Assembly: GCA_010015655.1 (NCBI GenBank)
Contig: ML976736.1
Span: 275,927 to 339,926 of the forward strand
Source of the DNA: Bimuria novae-zelandiae CBS 107.79
Lineage: Eukaryota > Ascomycota > Dothideomycetes > Pleosporales > Didymosphaeriaceae
Direction of reading: 5' to 3'
DNA: 64,000 nucleotides
The notes beneath the pieces were generated by a model that saw nothing but the letters and a program-made list of their open reading frames with translations, had not been told where the DNA came from and searched no databases. Of the stretch, positions 12,701 to 22,512 are shown one piece after another. The position numbers and the translations under genes are program-made. Positions within the stretch are counted from its first letter, which is position 1, and every line of letters starts with the position of its first letter.

Positions 12701-14491
12701 TAAATAGTGCAAACAGGGCAGCTGCAAACAAGCCCATAGGCCATAGCCTTTATAGCAGGCACTAAAGCCAGCAGCAGCAGCAAATACAAAGGCAAGACCC
12801 TTAATAAAGCGTAGCTTTAACAAATAATTACATTAGGTAAGAAGCCACATCGAAGCGTGCTTCCAGAGCAACCCACATGCCAAAACAAGCTCGAAGATTA
12901 CCTACTCTATAATATATAGAAGGAAGCAGAACGTTCCCATCTATAGAGCCATAAGGAAATAAAGTCTTAGAGTAAGGTCGTAATAGCTCTAGTAAAGGTA
13001 GTAGGCTATTAAATCCTTAACTGCATATAGGTATATACCTACAAATTTAACAAACACTATTAATTACAGAAATGCAAAGCAAGGCTGGTAGTGTAAGGCA
13101 ATTAATAGCAGCACCTTACCTTATAAGAAACCTATGCCGCAACACTTGCAGGACGATTATTCCGCATGCTTATAGTAATTATAGCTCGGCTTGACCTAGA
13201 GCTTATCTAACACGACGTTACTAACGCGTTTATCCATACAAAGCTAGACAGAGAAATCTACATAAGAATGCCTCGCGGCTACTCGCGAGCAGGCACGCGA
13301 GTAGGCACAGTCCTTAAACTACACAAAGCACTATGTGGACTGCGCATATCTCCACTACTCTGGCAAAGAGAGTTCACATCAACGCTCCGTGATATTGGCT
13401 TTAAAACAGTGCCCCACGAGCCATGCTACCTTATTAAGGATGGCATTATTATCTTCTTTTATGTAGATAACCTTATTATTGCCTACGACAAGTTATAAAA
13501 GCAGGCTACTAAAGCTGCTCTCGTAATAATAAATACTAAATTCACACTTACGGGTGGCAAAGACCTACAGTAGTTTCTAGGAATTAAAATTATTAGGGAC
13601 CGCTCGAGCAGAAAGATCTAGCTTTTATAAGCTTTATATATTAATAAAATATCGCGCCTTATTAATCACCATGAGATTTGCCACAATACCCCAATAGGTT
13701 TAATTAAATTACTTCTAAGGATAGGACTAGCTAGCAAGGGTGAGATTAATCGATACTAGCGTAAAGTTAGATTAATTCTCTATACTATAGTTACATCTTA
13801 GCTAGATATCGCCTTTGCAAGTTCCTAATTATTACGATTCCTGTCTAACCTAAGTAAAGAGCACTAAGCGGCTACTAACCAAGTTTTCCTTTACCTTACT
13901 AATACTAAATTACTAGGTCTTTAGCTTAGGGGTGCAGATACTTTAGAAGTGGCAAGCGACGTATCCTTTACTAATAATACACTCGACCGCAAGAGCTCGC
14001 AAGGATACATTATTAAGCTATTTAGTAGCCTAATCGCCTGGAAAGCAAATAAGCAAAATACAGTCACTATATTAATAACTAAAGCTAAATTACTAGCACT
14101 ATCGCAAGTGGCTAAGGAGGCACTATTCATATCCCGATTATTAAAGGAGCTAAAGATCAACCTTAGCAACTCCCTTATTACAATTAATTATAATAATTAG
14201 CAAACAATCCGACTTATTACTAAAGAAATTACTAAGTTACAGACTAAGCTCCGTTATATAGATATCTATAATTATTAGCTAAGACAAGAGGTCGCACTAC
14301 GAACAATTAAGGTAGACTATTAACACTTAGAGGACATGGCCGCAGATAGACTTACAAAGGCCTTGCCTATAAATAAATAGAGCAAGTTTCTAAGTAAACT
14401 AGGACTTAAAAATATATTAGATAAGATTACTAATTAAGAGGTTGCCCTGCAGGATCTACAGCAGAGGATAGAGGGCTTTGAGTTAGAATAA
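9713..14491 (+). pseudogene. Copia-B gag-pol polyprotein (young copy), many nonsense codons
   Basis: The frame starting at ATG 9713 stays in register to TAA 14489-14491 (1,593 codons) without an indel, but contains dozens of TAG/TAA codons at expected Trp and Gln positions. Recognisable parts are gag (MALSTLRDPTVILTNY; TNANLNNALMLLSYLSP), pre-integrase region (GLPTIKCNACGKVKLKW), integrase end (IISTRNVIFNEDTVFLGKT), reverse transcriptase around 13268-13498 (HKALCGLRISPLLWQRE), a mutated catalytic box FFYVDN (normally YVDD, Asp to Asn) and RNase H around 13949-14200 (ASDVSFTNNT; GYIIKLFSSLIAWKA). It cannot be functional as it stands. Confidence 0.88.
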
Positions 14492-14530
14492 TGGACAAAT
14501 GCGAAAGGTCCAGCTTGAGGATAGGCCCAA

Positions 14531-14690
14531 GCTGAGGGGGTGTGTCCGATTACATGGCCCTTTGCATCTGCAAGGAGGCTGGCGCACTTACGCCCGTACA
14601 TTCCGCCCATGCTGAGGGGGTGTGTCTGATCACATGGTCCTTTGCATATGCAAGGAGGCTGGCGCACTTACGCCCTTGCATTCCGCCCTT
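14531..14690 (+). repeat. 80-bp tandem duplication of polypurine tract plus LTR start
   Basis: GCTGAGGGGGTG followed by an LTR start occurs at 14531 and again at 14611, period 80 bp. The first LTR start (TGTCCGATTACATGG) resembles the old copy's LTR. The second (TGTCTGATCACATGG) is the true 3' LTR. Confidence 0.85.
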
Positions 14691-14889
14691 GCATTCCGCC
14701 CTCGCTCAACGCGCAAGGAATGACGCAAGGAATGAAGCAAGGGATATCTAGGCAGGCAACCTAAAGATAAAAGGCAGAGTCCTAGACCTCTTAGGAAAAC
14801 AGGACACAATTAACACAGAATTCATACCTCAATTCATCTCAATCAATCATCATCTTTTCATCTCATCAGATTACCCCTCCAATCTGACA
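14623..14889 (+). repeat. 3' LTR of young Copia-B (267 bp)
   Basis: Starts TGTCTGATCACATGG, ends AATCTGACA and is followed by the TCTCT target duplication. It retains CA dinucleotides in its last 80 bp where the 5' LTR has TA. Confidence 0.93.
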
Positions 14890-14894
14890 TCTCT

Positions 14895-17460
14895 ATTAAG
14901 GTAAAGATTAAGAAGTAGTACTTAGCGTAGAGAATTAAGATTAAGCCTTTAGCACCTAATACTAAAGTATAAAATAGAGGGGTTAAACGCTTAAAGGGTA
15001 TAATAAAGAAGAAAGCACGTATAATATAACTTAACTTTAACCTATCCTAGTAAATATAGCATAAGATTACCTAAGCTATAGTTTATCTTTATAATTAAAC
15101 CCCGAACTACGCTAATTAATAGTAATTACTATACAAAGTGTTCTTTACAATAGTAGCTGTTTAGAACGGCGTTATTACCTAACTAAAGAAGCCTAATTAA
15201 GCTTACTTAAAAGTCTATAGCCTCAAGGCCTTTACTATAACTAATAATACTAAAAGTAGTAAGAGTAAGCTCTAGCGATTAGATCCTAAAGCTTAAATAG
15301 GCTATTTAGTTAGCTATAAATTAACTAATATTAGCACTCGCGACGTAATATTTAATAAAAATACTATATTTTTAGGCTAAACTAAAGACCTAATAGATAA
15401 CTTTATATATAGTATATTAGAAGAAATAGTAGCTTAGGTATAATTAGTAGAGTTACCTTCGTTATTTTAACAAGAGCAAGGCACCAAGTCCTTTTTAAAA
15501 AATAAGATAATTAGTAAAGCGCTAAAGGAAGAGGTTAAAGGAGTTTTTAAATATAAGTAAGATAAAAAAGATAAGTATAAATATTTAATGCCTCTCTTAA
15601 TGCTACTACTAATAACACTCCTTGCATAATTAATAGCAGGAGTTAATTAGCTTAAACTATTACTAGTAGTACAAATAGGGCAGTTATAAATAAGCCTATA
15701 GGCTATAGCCTTTATAGCAGGTACTAAAGCTAGTAGTAATAGTAAATATAAAGGCAAGGATCTTAATAAGGCATAGCTTTAATAAATAATTATATTAAGT
15801 AAGAAGCTATATTAAAGTATTCTTTTAAAGCTACTTATATATTAAAGCAAGCTTAAGGATTACCCTCTTTATAATATATAAGAGAAAGCTAAGCGATCCT
15901 ATTTATAGAGCTATAAAAAATAAAGTCTTAAAGTAAAGTTATCGTAGCTCTAGTAAAAGTATTAAGTTGTTAGATTCTTAACTATATATAGGTATATACC
16001 TACAAGTTTAATAAACACTATTAATTATAAAAGTGTAAGGCGAGATTAGTAGTATAAGGCGATTAATAGTAGCACCTTAACTTATAAGAAACCTATACTA
16101 TAACGCTAGCAGGATAATTATTTTGCATGCTTATAGCAATAGCTACACGATTTGACCTAGAACTAATTTAATACGACGTTACGAACGCCTTCGTACATGC
16201 AAAGCTCGATAGGGAGATCTACATGAGGATGCCCCGCGGATATACGCGAGCGGGCACAGTCCTATAATTGCATAAGGCGCCCTATGGATTACGCATATCT
16301 CTCTTACTATGGTAGAGGGAGTTCAAATCTACGCTCCGTAACATGGGCTTTATCATAGTCTCCTATAAGCCGTATTATCTTATTAAAGATGGCCTTATTC
16401 TTTTCTTTTACGTAGATAACTTAATTATCGCCTACTATAAGGATTAAGAGCACGTAGCTAAAAGAGCTATAATAAAAATAAGTACTAAGTTTCTTTTACT
16501 GGTAGGAATGATCTATAGTAATTTTTAAAAATTAAAATTATTAGAAATTGCCTAAGTAGAAAGACTTAGCTTTTATAAGCTTTATATATTAACAAAATAT
16601 TACGCCTTATTAATTACTATAAGATTTACTATAATACTTTAATAGTAATAGTTAAATTATTTCTACGCATAGGACTCGCCAGCAAGACTAAAGTTAATTA
16701 ATATTAGTAAAAGATAGAATTAATTCTTTACGCTATAGTAACTACGCAACTAAATATTACTTTTATAAGCTCTTAATAATTATAATTCTTATTTAACCTA
16801 AGTAAATAGTACTAAGTAGCTACTAACTAAATTTTCTTCTACTTTACTAATACCTAATTATAAAGTCTTTAGCTTAGGGGTGTTAATATTTTAGAGGTAG
16901 TAAGTGATACGTCCTTTACTAATAATACGCTTAATTATAAGAGCTTATAAGGATATATGATTAAGCTATTTAGCAGCTTAATTACCTAGAAAGTAAATAA
17001 ACAGGATATAGTTACTATATTAATAACTAAAGCTAAATTACTAGTACTATCACAGGTGGTAAAGGAGGCTCTATTTATATCCTAATTACTAAAGGAGCTA
17101 AAGATTAACCTAAGCAATTTCTTTATTATAATTAATTATAATAATTAGCAAATAATCTAACTTGTCACCAAAGAGATTACTAAGCTATAGATAAAGCTCT
17201 ACTATGTAGATATTTAAAATTACTAGCTAAGGCAAGAAGTCGCGTGTAGGATAATTAAAGTAAACTATTAATAATTAGAGAATATAGTTATAGATAGACT
17301 TATAAAGGCCTTGTTAGCTAATAAGTAGAGCAAGTTTTTAGATAAATTAAAACTTATAAAAATTAAGAATATAATTATGAATAAAGAGGTTAGCCTGCTT
17401 AAGCTAGAGTAAAGGATAGAGGCCTTTAAGACTAAGCTAAACTAAAACTGTCTAATTACT
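14895..17460 (+). pseudogene. Old Copia-B gag-pol, 3' part (integrase end, RT, RNase H)
   Basis: Resumes exactly where 9382 left off (ATTAAGGTAAAGATTAAG) and aligns to the younger copy from about 11893 onward. It includes the reverse-transcriptase stretch near 16140-16450 with FYVDNLII (catalytic YVDD changed to YVDN as in the young copy) and RNase H near 16900-17170. It is strongly RIPped, with many stops. Confidence 0.8.
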
Positions 17461-17513
17461 AATAAATAGTCTTTAGCTTAAGGATAAGCCTAACATAAGG
17501 AAGTGTATCTAAT

Positions 17514-17754
17514 TATATAGTCCTTTACACAGGGAAAGGTAGCTAGCGTAACCCTACACAAAGAAACTCTGCTAGTAATTAGGTTCATTTGCACGATTCT
17601 AGACGGAACAAAGGGCGACTTTCCTTACTTAATAGAAATAGATTAGCGTTTTAGCATAAGACGTAAGGATAAAAGAGCCTTACATTCTTATATAGACAAG
17701 ATAAGAAGCATTAATTATTATTCTATCTTATTAAAAATACCCTTTAATGTAACA
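17514..17754 (+). repeat. 3' LTR of old Copia-B (241 bp)
   Basis: Starts TGTATCTAATTATATAG, the RIPped equivalent of the 5' LTR start, ends TAATGTAACA and is followed by the AGTAT duplication. Confidence 0.85.
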
Positions 17755-17759
17755 AGTAT

Positions 17760-18450
17760 TAACTTTAATATAGCTACTTAGTACGTTAAAAAGCTCCGTT
17801 AACGCTCTAAGATAGTATTAAATAATAATTATTTTTATAAATACCTTTAGCAATAACGCTATGAAGTTACTAAAAATACAATAATAATAAATAATTATAA
17901 TACCTATAAAAGCGAGGTTAATCGATTTAATTAATATAAAAGTTACTACTTTATTTAGTAGGCTAAATAGCGTACCTAGCGTCCTTTACTCCACTTTTTA
18001 CTTAATTTAGTACTAAATAATACGTAAGGGTTATTATTATCCTTATTTTAGCTATTTATAAAAAGGGCCGGTTATAAAGACTTTTTATATATCTTAATTA
18101 AGTAGCTTTTCGAGCGCGGAGGCCGACTTTGTAATAGTAGTAATAAACGTTAGCACGTTGACGATATTATTAGCAACGCTGGCAGCTCCCACACGTCTAT
18201 AAAGCTGTTTAGAGAGGGCAAGACCTGTGCATCTTATACGACGTCTGGGCGTAAAGTACCCAACTTAGGACCCTTACGGCAGCCTCTTAAGACTACTTCT
18301 AGTAATTGTAAAGCTCCTCCGCGTACTCCGCGCAGTAGCTTTAGCTATAGGGCGTATAGGCTACCTTTATACAGGCTAGATAATTATCTTAAGTGCTAGT
18401 AAAAGTACCTATAGCGCTATTAAATAATTATATTAAAAAATATCTCTTAA
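17760..18450 (+). pseudogene. PiggyBac-like transposase, C-terminal part (RIP-degraded)
   Basis: Continues the transposase of 5940-6919. The frame beginning near GTTAATCGATTT (about 17926) reads VNRFN*YKSYYF, then RPLLHFLLNLVLNNT and then GYKDFLY, matching the PiggyBac C-terminal block (V-D-x-x-D-Q ... Y ... R-x-W-x-P-L-F-x-W-L-L-D-x-A-x-x-N ... H-K-x-F). Expected Trp and Gln codons are TAG/TAA. Beyond about 18120 the sequence is less AT-rich and reads openly (HVDDIISNAGSSHTS). Confidence 0.65.
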
Positions 18451-18562
18451 AGCTTAACTATTAAGTAGTTTTATTAAAAAAATACAAGAAATTAAGTCGT
18501 TATATAAATTAATATATAAATCTAATCTCCTTTAGTGTTTGTCAGAAGTCGGAGCAAAGCTC

Positions 18563-18616
18563 CAATTAGCCATTTCTATATAGCCCGTGTGCGGCAGATT
18601 TTGGCCATGCGGGGGA
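18563..18616 (-). repeat. Right terminal inverted repeat of PiggyBac-like element
   Basis: Reverse complement of the left repeat, ending CCATGCGGGGGA before TA (18617-18618). Confidence 0.85.
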
Positions 18617-18732
18617 TAGTTTTGGTGTTGGGTGGCGCGAGAGCACTGACTGTCTCGGCACGGTATTCCTTACTAAAAATGAGACCCTCGTACAGCCTGC
18701 GGACCTTTGCGTCGCACAACCATACTTACAAT

Positions 18733-19051
18733 GGGTATGCTCAAGAAGTTCGTCCATCACGTGCTGCAGGGATTCTTCCAGGGTAACAACACCGAAAGTC
18801 GCGCATCTTGTTTTTATCGAAAATAGGAGCAAATACACCAGAATAAGATATTCTTGTTATGCTGTAAAGTTGTTCTGGCCACCAGCTTGCTCGCAGAGCT
18901 TTGCAACATGCAGAAAGTAGGTTGGGTGAAGCTTTTCGCTCATAAACTGCCTCATATCCTCGTCATCCTGCCACGGGTACAAAGGCGATCGGATCATCTC
19001 GCTTAGGGGTTATAGCGCGTCACGTGACGGACGAACTTCTTGAGCTTACCC
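18733..19051. repeat. Inverted repeat pair, 31-bp arms with 257-bp spacer
   Basis: 18733-18763 and the reverse complement of 19021-19051 differ at only two positions. The arms share the core AAGAAGTTCGTCC and end in CACGTG. This could be a small non-autonomous element or a regulatory hairpin. No flanking duplication was found. Confidence 0.7.
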
Positions 19052-19354
19052 TTTGTATGACCCGCGGACTAGAAGGATCCCGAGGTCAAGTCCACCTGCT
19101 GTTTTGTGGATCTCGGATGGTTTGATTCAGGTGAGTGAAGTTCTGTGCACCTTCTGATAAAATCTTCCAGCGATCTGCATGGTTCACGCAGTAGATTTCC
19201 TAGGGGCTGGGCGTTTGAGAAAGCGGTAAATCAGCCTCAGGGCCCAAAATACCTAGATCCAACGGCATGATAAGTTTAATCTTATCGCTTGGCCCATGCG
19301 CTGGACAGTTGGCGCGTGCTTGCCTAATCCGTGGGCTGCTTGAACTTCTCCAAG

Positions 19355-19505
19355 CTGAAGGCATTACTGGAATCCTTGTTTGGCCGACTTGGCGTTTCAG
19401 GACGAACGAAAACGCTAGAAGCACTAACTCGGCCCAATCGTTGCAGAAGCCAACGGAGCTGAAGGCATTACTGGAAGTCTTGTTTGACCGGCTTGGCGTT
19501 TCAAC
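19355..19505 (+). repeat. Imperfect direct repeat, about 48-bp copies 104 bp apart
   Basis: CTGAAGGCATTACTGGAA, then a CTTGTTTG...CTTGGCGTTTCA segment, occurs at 19355 and again at 19459 with few changes. Confidence 0.75.
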
Positions 19506-19696
19506 ACGGGCACCTCCTCAACTGCGCGTGGGCAGACAAGACCCTCATACTACCAAATATAGCACACATAGCTCCTATGATCACCAGAGAGCCGAATATG
19601 CTAAGTCAAAATGCTCTCCTTCATATTGATAGCTATGCTATAGTAGACGACAAAGATTTGTAATGTAGAAGGTGTACGGACGTAGGTATGGTATGG

Positions 19697-19703
19697 TATA
19701 TAA
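19697..19703 (+). promoter_or_regulatory. TATA-like box upstream of NLP gene
   Basis: TATATAA lies 150 bp before the NLP start codon, followed by a C/T-rich leader (19740-19850) of the kind common in fungal 5' UTRs. Confidence 0.5.
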
Positions 19704-19853
19704 GACAGGTAGAACAGCTGCACTTCTGGCTTCTCACCTCACAGCAGCTTCGCTTCTTCATTCGCTTCTAACACTTCACTTCCAAACCTTCGCTTCGCAC
19801 TATATTCATTCCTTCTGTCTGACTCAAGTCATTCATTTCCAAACCCATTCAGC

Positions 19854-20631
19854 ATGCTTTCCCAAATCGTTCTCGGTCTGGCCACCGTTGCTTCCCTCGC
19901 CAGCGGCTCTCCGATCCAGAAGCGGGCCACCGTTCCCCACGACTCAATCACCCCACTGGCCGAAAACGTGCCCAATGACGCTATTGGCAATGCAGTCAAG
20001 AAGTTCGCGCCCTTCCTCCACATCGCTCACGGCTGCCAAAGCTACCCCGCCGTAGACGCGTCCGGAAACACGAGGTGAGTTCCCACACGCACTCCCTATC
20101 CCTCCCTACCTACAGTACTAACGCCCGTACCCCAGCGGCGGCCTTCAAGACACGGGCTCCTCCACTGGCGGCTGCCGCGACGAAACCAAAGGCCAAACCT
20201 ACGTCCGCACCGCCAAGCACGGCGCCAACTTCGCCATCATGTACTCATGGTACATGGCCAAGGACATGCCCACGGACGGCGTCTCCGCGGGCTCCCACCG
20301 CCACGACTGGGAGAACGTCGTCGTGTTCATCGACTCCCCCGAGGCCGGCAACCTCATCAGCGCCGGCGCCTCGGGCCATGGCGAATACAAGAAGACGGCG
20401 ACGCCGCAGTCTAACGGATCTCGCTTGAAGGTCGAGTACTTTACTTCGTTTCCGACCAACCACGAGCTGCAGTTCACGGAAACGGAGGGCAAGGGCGATC
20501 TCCCACTCATCTTCTGGGATGCGCTCGACGAGCCGATCAGGACGGGGCTGTCGCAGGCGAAATTTGGGAAGGCGAATGTGCCGTTCAAGGATGATAATTT
20601 TGTGTCCAATCTGGATAAGGCGGTCATGTAA
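19854..20631 (+). CDS. Secreted NLP (necrosis- and ethylene-inducing-like protein, NPP1 domain), one intron
   Basis: Exon 1 is 19854-20074, the intron 20075-20135 (61 bp, GTGAGT...CCAG, branch-like CTAAC at 20118-20122) and exon 2 20136-20631, giving 238 residues and a TAA stop. The N-terminus is a signal peptide (hydrophobic VLGLATVASLASGSP) followed by a Kex2-like KR at residues 23-24. The NPP1 domain shows two Cys (HGCQSYPAV, GGCRDE) typical of type 1 NLPs, the AIMYSWYMAKD block and the heptapeptide SHRHDWE, whose His/Asp/Glu residues bind a divalent cation in the family. The first heptapeptide residue is Ser instead of the usual Gly. The family acts outside the cell on plant plasma membranes (cytolysis binding GIPC sphingolipids) and as an immune pattern; some members are non-cytolytic, so activity is not established. 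The frame is intact, not RIPped, and flanked by transposons. Confidence 0.95.
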
Positions 20632-20946
20632 AAAAGCCAGCCTTGTGTAGAATGGGTACCTAGGTAAACGGACAAGTGGGTTACATACATACGCACGCAC
20701 GGTACTGTCCATACATACAGCAGCAGCAGCACACCCGGTACATTTCCTTCATTTTGTTTCTTCCCTCCTTCCCTTGAGTTCTCTATCTCTCCTCCAAGCG
20801 CATCGAACACAAGCAAGAAAAGCTAAAGTGAGCGGGGAGGAATAGACCGAAGTTGGCGCCTAATAGATTGTACATACATATATATAGACGAAATGCTTTG
20901 ATAACGTTTGAGATGCGTGATTTGTAGGATTTTTGGCATGTGACTT
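20632..20946. other. NLP 3' UTR and downstream spacer
   Basis: No gene. It contains GCA/CAG-rich and TACATACATA low-complexity stretches, probably the NLP 3' UTR, up to the solo LTR that begins at 20947. Confidence 0.5.
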
Positions 20947-21161
20947 TGTCGCAGTGAGTAGTACGCTTGTGCGGACAGTACGCAGTAGAAAGATTGTAGG
21001 ATTGAACTGAGGTTGTACTATCTAGGAGCTACAGAAGGTATATGTGCGCGGGCACAAACAACGCTAGTCCTAGACAGGTATACCACTCTCAGAAAGGTGA
21101 GTAGCAACCAAGCGAGGGTAGGAGTACCCATCTCATAGGGTAAGAGCCATAAACCGTGACA
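20947..21161 (-). repeat. Solo LTR of Copia family A (215 bp, minus orientation)
   Basis: Reverse-complement match over the full 215 bp to the family-A LTR, with moderate divergence. It is flanked by a perfect 5-bp duplication GACTT (20942-20946 and 21162-21166), so it is the remnant of an LTR-LTR recombination, 316 bp downstream of the NLP stop codon. Confidence 0.92.
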
Positions 21162-21166
21162 GACTT

Positions 21167-22249
21167 GTAGTGACGAGTGACGTATGTTCTGAGGTCTTTC
21201 GGTGTTTCGCAGGGCTGCTCAACGGAGCCGCAGACCGCTTAACAAGGCTAGTAACAGTACGGGTGCAAAAATGTCATAGTGGCGATAGATCTGCTCATCG
21301 CGGCGGTTGTAGGACTGGCCCAATACGTCGTCGTTTGGATGAACTGTATACCCTCACTTCGCCGAAGAGGCCAAGCTCGGTCACGAAGCTCTGCGACATG
21401 GTCGCAATACTCCAACAACAGTTCTAGTCTGCCACCTTCACAATGCCTACGCCAGCAAGCCTGTTTCAGAGCGACTCAGTTCTTCCAGGACTTCCGATTT
21501 TCCCAGCCCTGGTGGGTCGGCCGGCTTTCATCTAGGTCCCGAGCAGAGATATCCCTCGTGGTCGCAGCTTTCATGGTGGTCGTCGTTTTGGTCGTCGTCC
21601 TGTGGATGATCTTGGCTGAAGGCTGACCAACTGGGACTTGGTGTCTTGAGCTATGGGACGCACGTTAACTTAGCAAGTCTGATTCAGTGTTACGGGCTCA
21701 TACTCTATTGTGGGTCTTTTTTTACGTATGGTACCAGTCATTGTCGTACGGCATGAATATCTGATTGATTCCATGGAACGCAATACGCAAGCTGAGTCTT
21801 TGCCGTATTATTTCACCTCGAGCGCGTCGAGCTGCCAAGAGACGCGTACTCTTTGCCGTAAATTAAACATAACCTCACCTTTGTCTCGCAATTCCACTTC
21901 CACCTCCTCTTCGCCATAATCAATCTACGCGCTTGTAAAGCCGTCCTAAGCAACACCTACTACTGCAGTCTTTGTCTGTCCATTTGCTGGTAACTTCTGC
22001 ATGAACCTCCACCGTCCACGCCTTCAAGCCAACCCAAAGCAGCCCGCCATGGTGTCGCCTTCCACACCCGCCGCGCCCTGAGCACGCTCATTTCCCGAAG
22101 CAATATCCTGCCGCTCACGTTACACCTTGGACGGTATGCTGGTCTGGCGGGAGTGTGTTGGAGACTTGGTCATAGCACACATGAGCGACTTGTGAATTCA
22201 AAAGCTGTCTTCCATCACTCACGCTGTTAGGAGCTGGTTCCTGCTGAAA
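21167..22249. other. Host DNA with weak coding signals
   Basis: Normal composition. An open frame at 21279-21626 (115 codons) would encode two hydrophobic segments (LLIAAVVGLAQYVVVWM near the N-terminus and VVAAFMVVVVLVVVLWMI near the C-terminus), but there is no family or splice support. C/T-rich leader-like sequence at 21860-22010 precedes a short frame starting at 22001. Nothing here can be called firmly. Confidence 0.3.
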
Positions 22250-22512
22250 TTGCGTCCCTTTTCCTTCAATGGCCTCTCCACTTCACCTTTACCTGCAAGT
22301 TTGGCCGCACAGGCCTTACTGGAGTGGGCTGTGTCATTGTTTGCCAGCCCAGCTACCATCCGTCCTTTGACAACCACTACACCAAGATCATGTCGTATAT
22401 TGTTCCGTGACGGACAGGTGGTAAGCGCCTATTGTATTTGAATGACAATACAGTGGCTGATGATTACAGGACCAATGGAGAGAAATTCGTGCTTCTGTTG
22501 CGCATGATAGAT
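22250..22512 (+). pseudogene. 5' fragment of an unidentified host gene cut by Copia-A copy 2
   Basis: The frame from 22250 reads through a possible intron (22421-22469, GTAAGC...TTACAG, 49 bp) and continues in phase as DQWREIRASVAHDR up to the Copia target site TAGAT at 22508-22512. The other side of the insertion (27903-28269) also looks coding, which suggests a single host gene split by the element. The product is not recognised and the start codon choice is arbitrary. Confidence 0.35.

Larger units (their letters stand above)
9383..14889 (+). mobile_element. Ty1/Copia element, family B, young copy (complete, 5,507 bp)
   Basis: Perfect 5-bp duplication TCTCT (9378-9382 and 14890-14894). 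LTRs of 279 and 267 bp start TGTCTGATCACATGG and end in CA. The interior has a primer-binding site, one gag-pol register and a polypurine tract. It inserted into an older copy of its own family. It is less RIPped than its host copy but still carries many TAG/TAA stops. Confidence 0.95.
6920..17754 (+). mobile_element. Ty1/Copia element, family B, old copy (split by a younger family-B copy)
   Basis: Flanked by a perfect 5-bp duplication AGTAT (6915-6919 and 17755-17759). LTRs of 250 and 241 bp lie at its ends. The body is heavily RIPped and interrupted at 9383-14889 by a younger copy of the same family, with TCTCT duplicated on both sides of that insertion. Body sequence before and after the insertion aligns base by base to the interior of the younger copy. 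Confidence 0.92.
5523..18616 (+). mobile_element. PiggyBac-like DNA transposon, RIPped and split by nested Copia elements
   Basis: Two inverted repeats of about 54 bp (5523-5576 and 18563-18616) bracket the element, each flanked outside by TA (5521-5522 and 18617-18618). Removing the nested Copia (6920-17754 plus one 5-bp duplication) leaves about 2.25 kb. The two remaining pieces read as the front and back of one PiggyBac-family transposase (DDE_Tnp_1_7 type) on the plus strand. The canonical TTAA target site of PiggyBac is not present at either end. Confidence 0.75.
18619..19696. other. Non-RIPped spacer upstream of the NLP gene
   Basis: Ordinary base composition and no supportable gene. 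It holds a 31-bp inverted repeat pair (18733-18763 / 19021-19051) and two copies of a 45-50-bp segment (from 19355 and 19459). Open frames at 19267-19629 and nearby have no recognisable family. Confidence 0.5.

Noticed and set aside
20199..20816. 205-codon minus-strand open frame over the NLP gene
   Set aside because: Antisense shadow of NLP exon 2. The plus strand has the NPP1 motifs and a proper intron.
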